From: Echinarachnius parma | Taxonomy: Eukaryota; Echinodermata; Echinoidea; Clypeasteroida; Echinarachniidae | Length of the DNA stretch: 64,000 nucleotides | Direction: 5' to 3' | Assembly (NCBI GenBank): GCA_037951105.1 | Contig: JBAMJV010003019.1 | Location: forward strand, 234,001 to 298,000 | Shown: one piece after another, positions 62,573 to 64,000 of the stretch | Position numbering within the stretch: position 1 is the stretch's first letter | Layout of the letters: the number at the start of each line of letters is the position of its first letter | Made by a program: the position numbers and the translations under genes | The notes under the pieces: model-generated | Databases searched by the model: none | What the model was told of the DNA's origin: nothing | What the model saw: only the letters and a program-made list of their open reading frames with translations

Positions 62573-64000
62573 GTAACTATCAACAAATCCGACATGTAGC
62601 TTCTTGAGAATTAAACAATTATGCGTAGATTTATTCTCCTTGAACAAGGAGAATTGGGTAATAGCGCGTTGAAGGAAAATAACAAAACAGTACGATCCAT
62701 ACGAGATAATTTTTCTTTATTTTTGATAATTTCATTTAGATGTAAATTATTATTGATCATTTTAAATTGACCTGGAAGTTCTTAGAAACTGAGTCACGTA
62801 AAGCATAAAGTGTCCCCGTCTCATTCTTACGTAACATATCGATCGACTACCGTATGTAATTTCGCTCGATATAGATGCACACTCGCTAAGTTAAGCTATA
62901 GTTTTAAATCGATATTGCGCTATTATGGTACTGGGAAGAATTGCGGAAGCGTAACACGTGTTAAATAGCCAGGATAGGGATGATACAGGGTTAGACACTA
63001 TAGCACTTACAAAATGCCTCAAAGTGTCGGTGTTTATAGGAATATAGAGACACGCCTTACATGCTATGTGTGGCATATGTTATGTAATAATGCTGTATAG
63101 TTGTTGGTCAAGTTCGGGGAGGGGGGCACGTACAGGCACGTACCCCATTTACCATCGGAGCTTCGCCACCTTATATTGATAACGTCCAGCTGATAACGTT
63201 TCCATCATTGCATTCATTTATGTATCTCAATTTACCTTTTCTGTGCGAAGTCCGGATCACAAAACATACATTATAGAAATTCCAACTGATCGCAGAGCAA
63301 AGTCAAGGCAAGATGAGAAAACATATAATTCTTGATGATGGTTTAATTATTGTGGGTTTCATGGTTCAACCACGGTTCAACAGGCATTAATTGTTGCCAT
63401 TTTGTATTATATTCAACCCATCATGCAAGCAGATTGAGCGAGTGCCCCCCCATTCAACCCACTCCCTAACACGGGAAACCATTGGACCATATCATGCATT
63501 TTGTAAAAATTGCATTTTCTTTATTGTGAATAACTTATTATTGAAGGAAGCTTTTTATAGAAAAATTTGACAAAGGCTTCTACAATGAGTCGACTGAGAG
63601 TTTAAGAGCGGTGTTTGCATGGTACATGTATATAATGTAATGGAGCTAATGGTATATGGATGCATGCATGGATGTTATATGACTAGCTTAGTTTGATTAG
63701 AGAGGGGCATCATGTGTCAGGTAAGATTGTATCATTTAGATGATCTGTTTTTATTAATCACTAAATGCAAGAGCAAAGACTAGCTAATTTATGTGTCGTA
63801 ATTCGAGTAATCATCCATACAGTAGGTAGGTAGGTGATATTAGATTCATAAACACAATAATTATCATGTTATAATCACCTGAATCACACTGAAATAGTCT
63901 GCCGTTGAGTAATGTAGGCCAGCAGCTAGTATATATAGCCCACTGAGGTCAGTGGTATAGCCTGACCCAGGACGTTTTGTTATTTTTTTTTTTTACTATC

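Overview
The window looks like nuclear DNA of a marine deuterostome invertebrate, most likely an echinoderm. That placement is inference: it rests on the intron-exon structure, the metazoan genes, the dense MITE/SINE/LINE content and the frequent TACATGTA-type words. It is AT-rich and studded with long poly-G/poly-C runs. No bacterial-type operons, CRISPR arrays, rRNA genes or functional tRNA genes were seen.

Two host genes are divergently transcribed. On the minus strand, three 5' coding exons (29012-29092, 27506-27800, 4170-4400) encode the start of a SATB/Dve-type protein: an acidic, low-complexity leader followed by the start of a ubiquitin-like oligomerisation domain. The rest lies beyond the left edge. 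On the plus strand, the complete bystin gene (BYSL; ribosome small-subunit biogenesis) spans 38179-56976 in ten exons whose phases all agree, giving 427 residues. Between them, 29.1-38.2 kb is transposon debris plus a 5'-truncated LINE with a long open reading frame. A possible small exon of a third gene lies near 62.5 kb.

The most unusual feature is inside the bystin gene. Pieces of its exons have been copied in place again and again: exon 4 has three extra decayed copies, the first half of exon 10 has one just upstream, the exon 2 splice-donor segment has one 280 bp downstream, and the end of the coding sequence is repeated three times in the 3' UTR. Mobile elements have since landed in several of these copies, which gives a relative order of events.

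Intron 4 of bystin also holds a young-looking LTR retrotransposon (about 43518-47284). Its two LTRs look identical, and between them there is one gag-like ORF that runs into an acidic Asp/His-rich repeat protein, with no pol seen. Elsewhere the DNA is a mosaic of non-autonomous DNA transposons with readable ends: two TTAA-target families, hAT-like elements with 8-bp target duplications, long foldback palindromes, a three-level nest at 2251-3957, a tRNA-like palindrome, three copies of a SINE, and several minisatellites.
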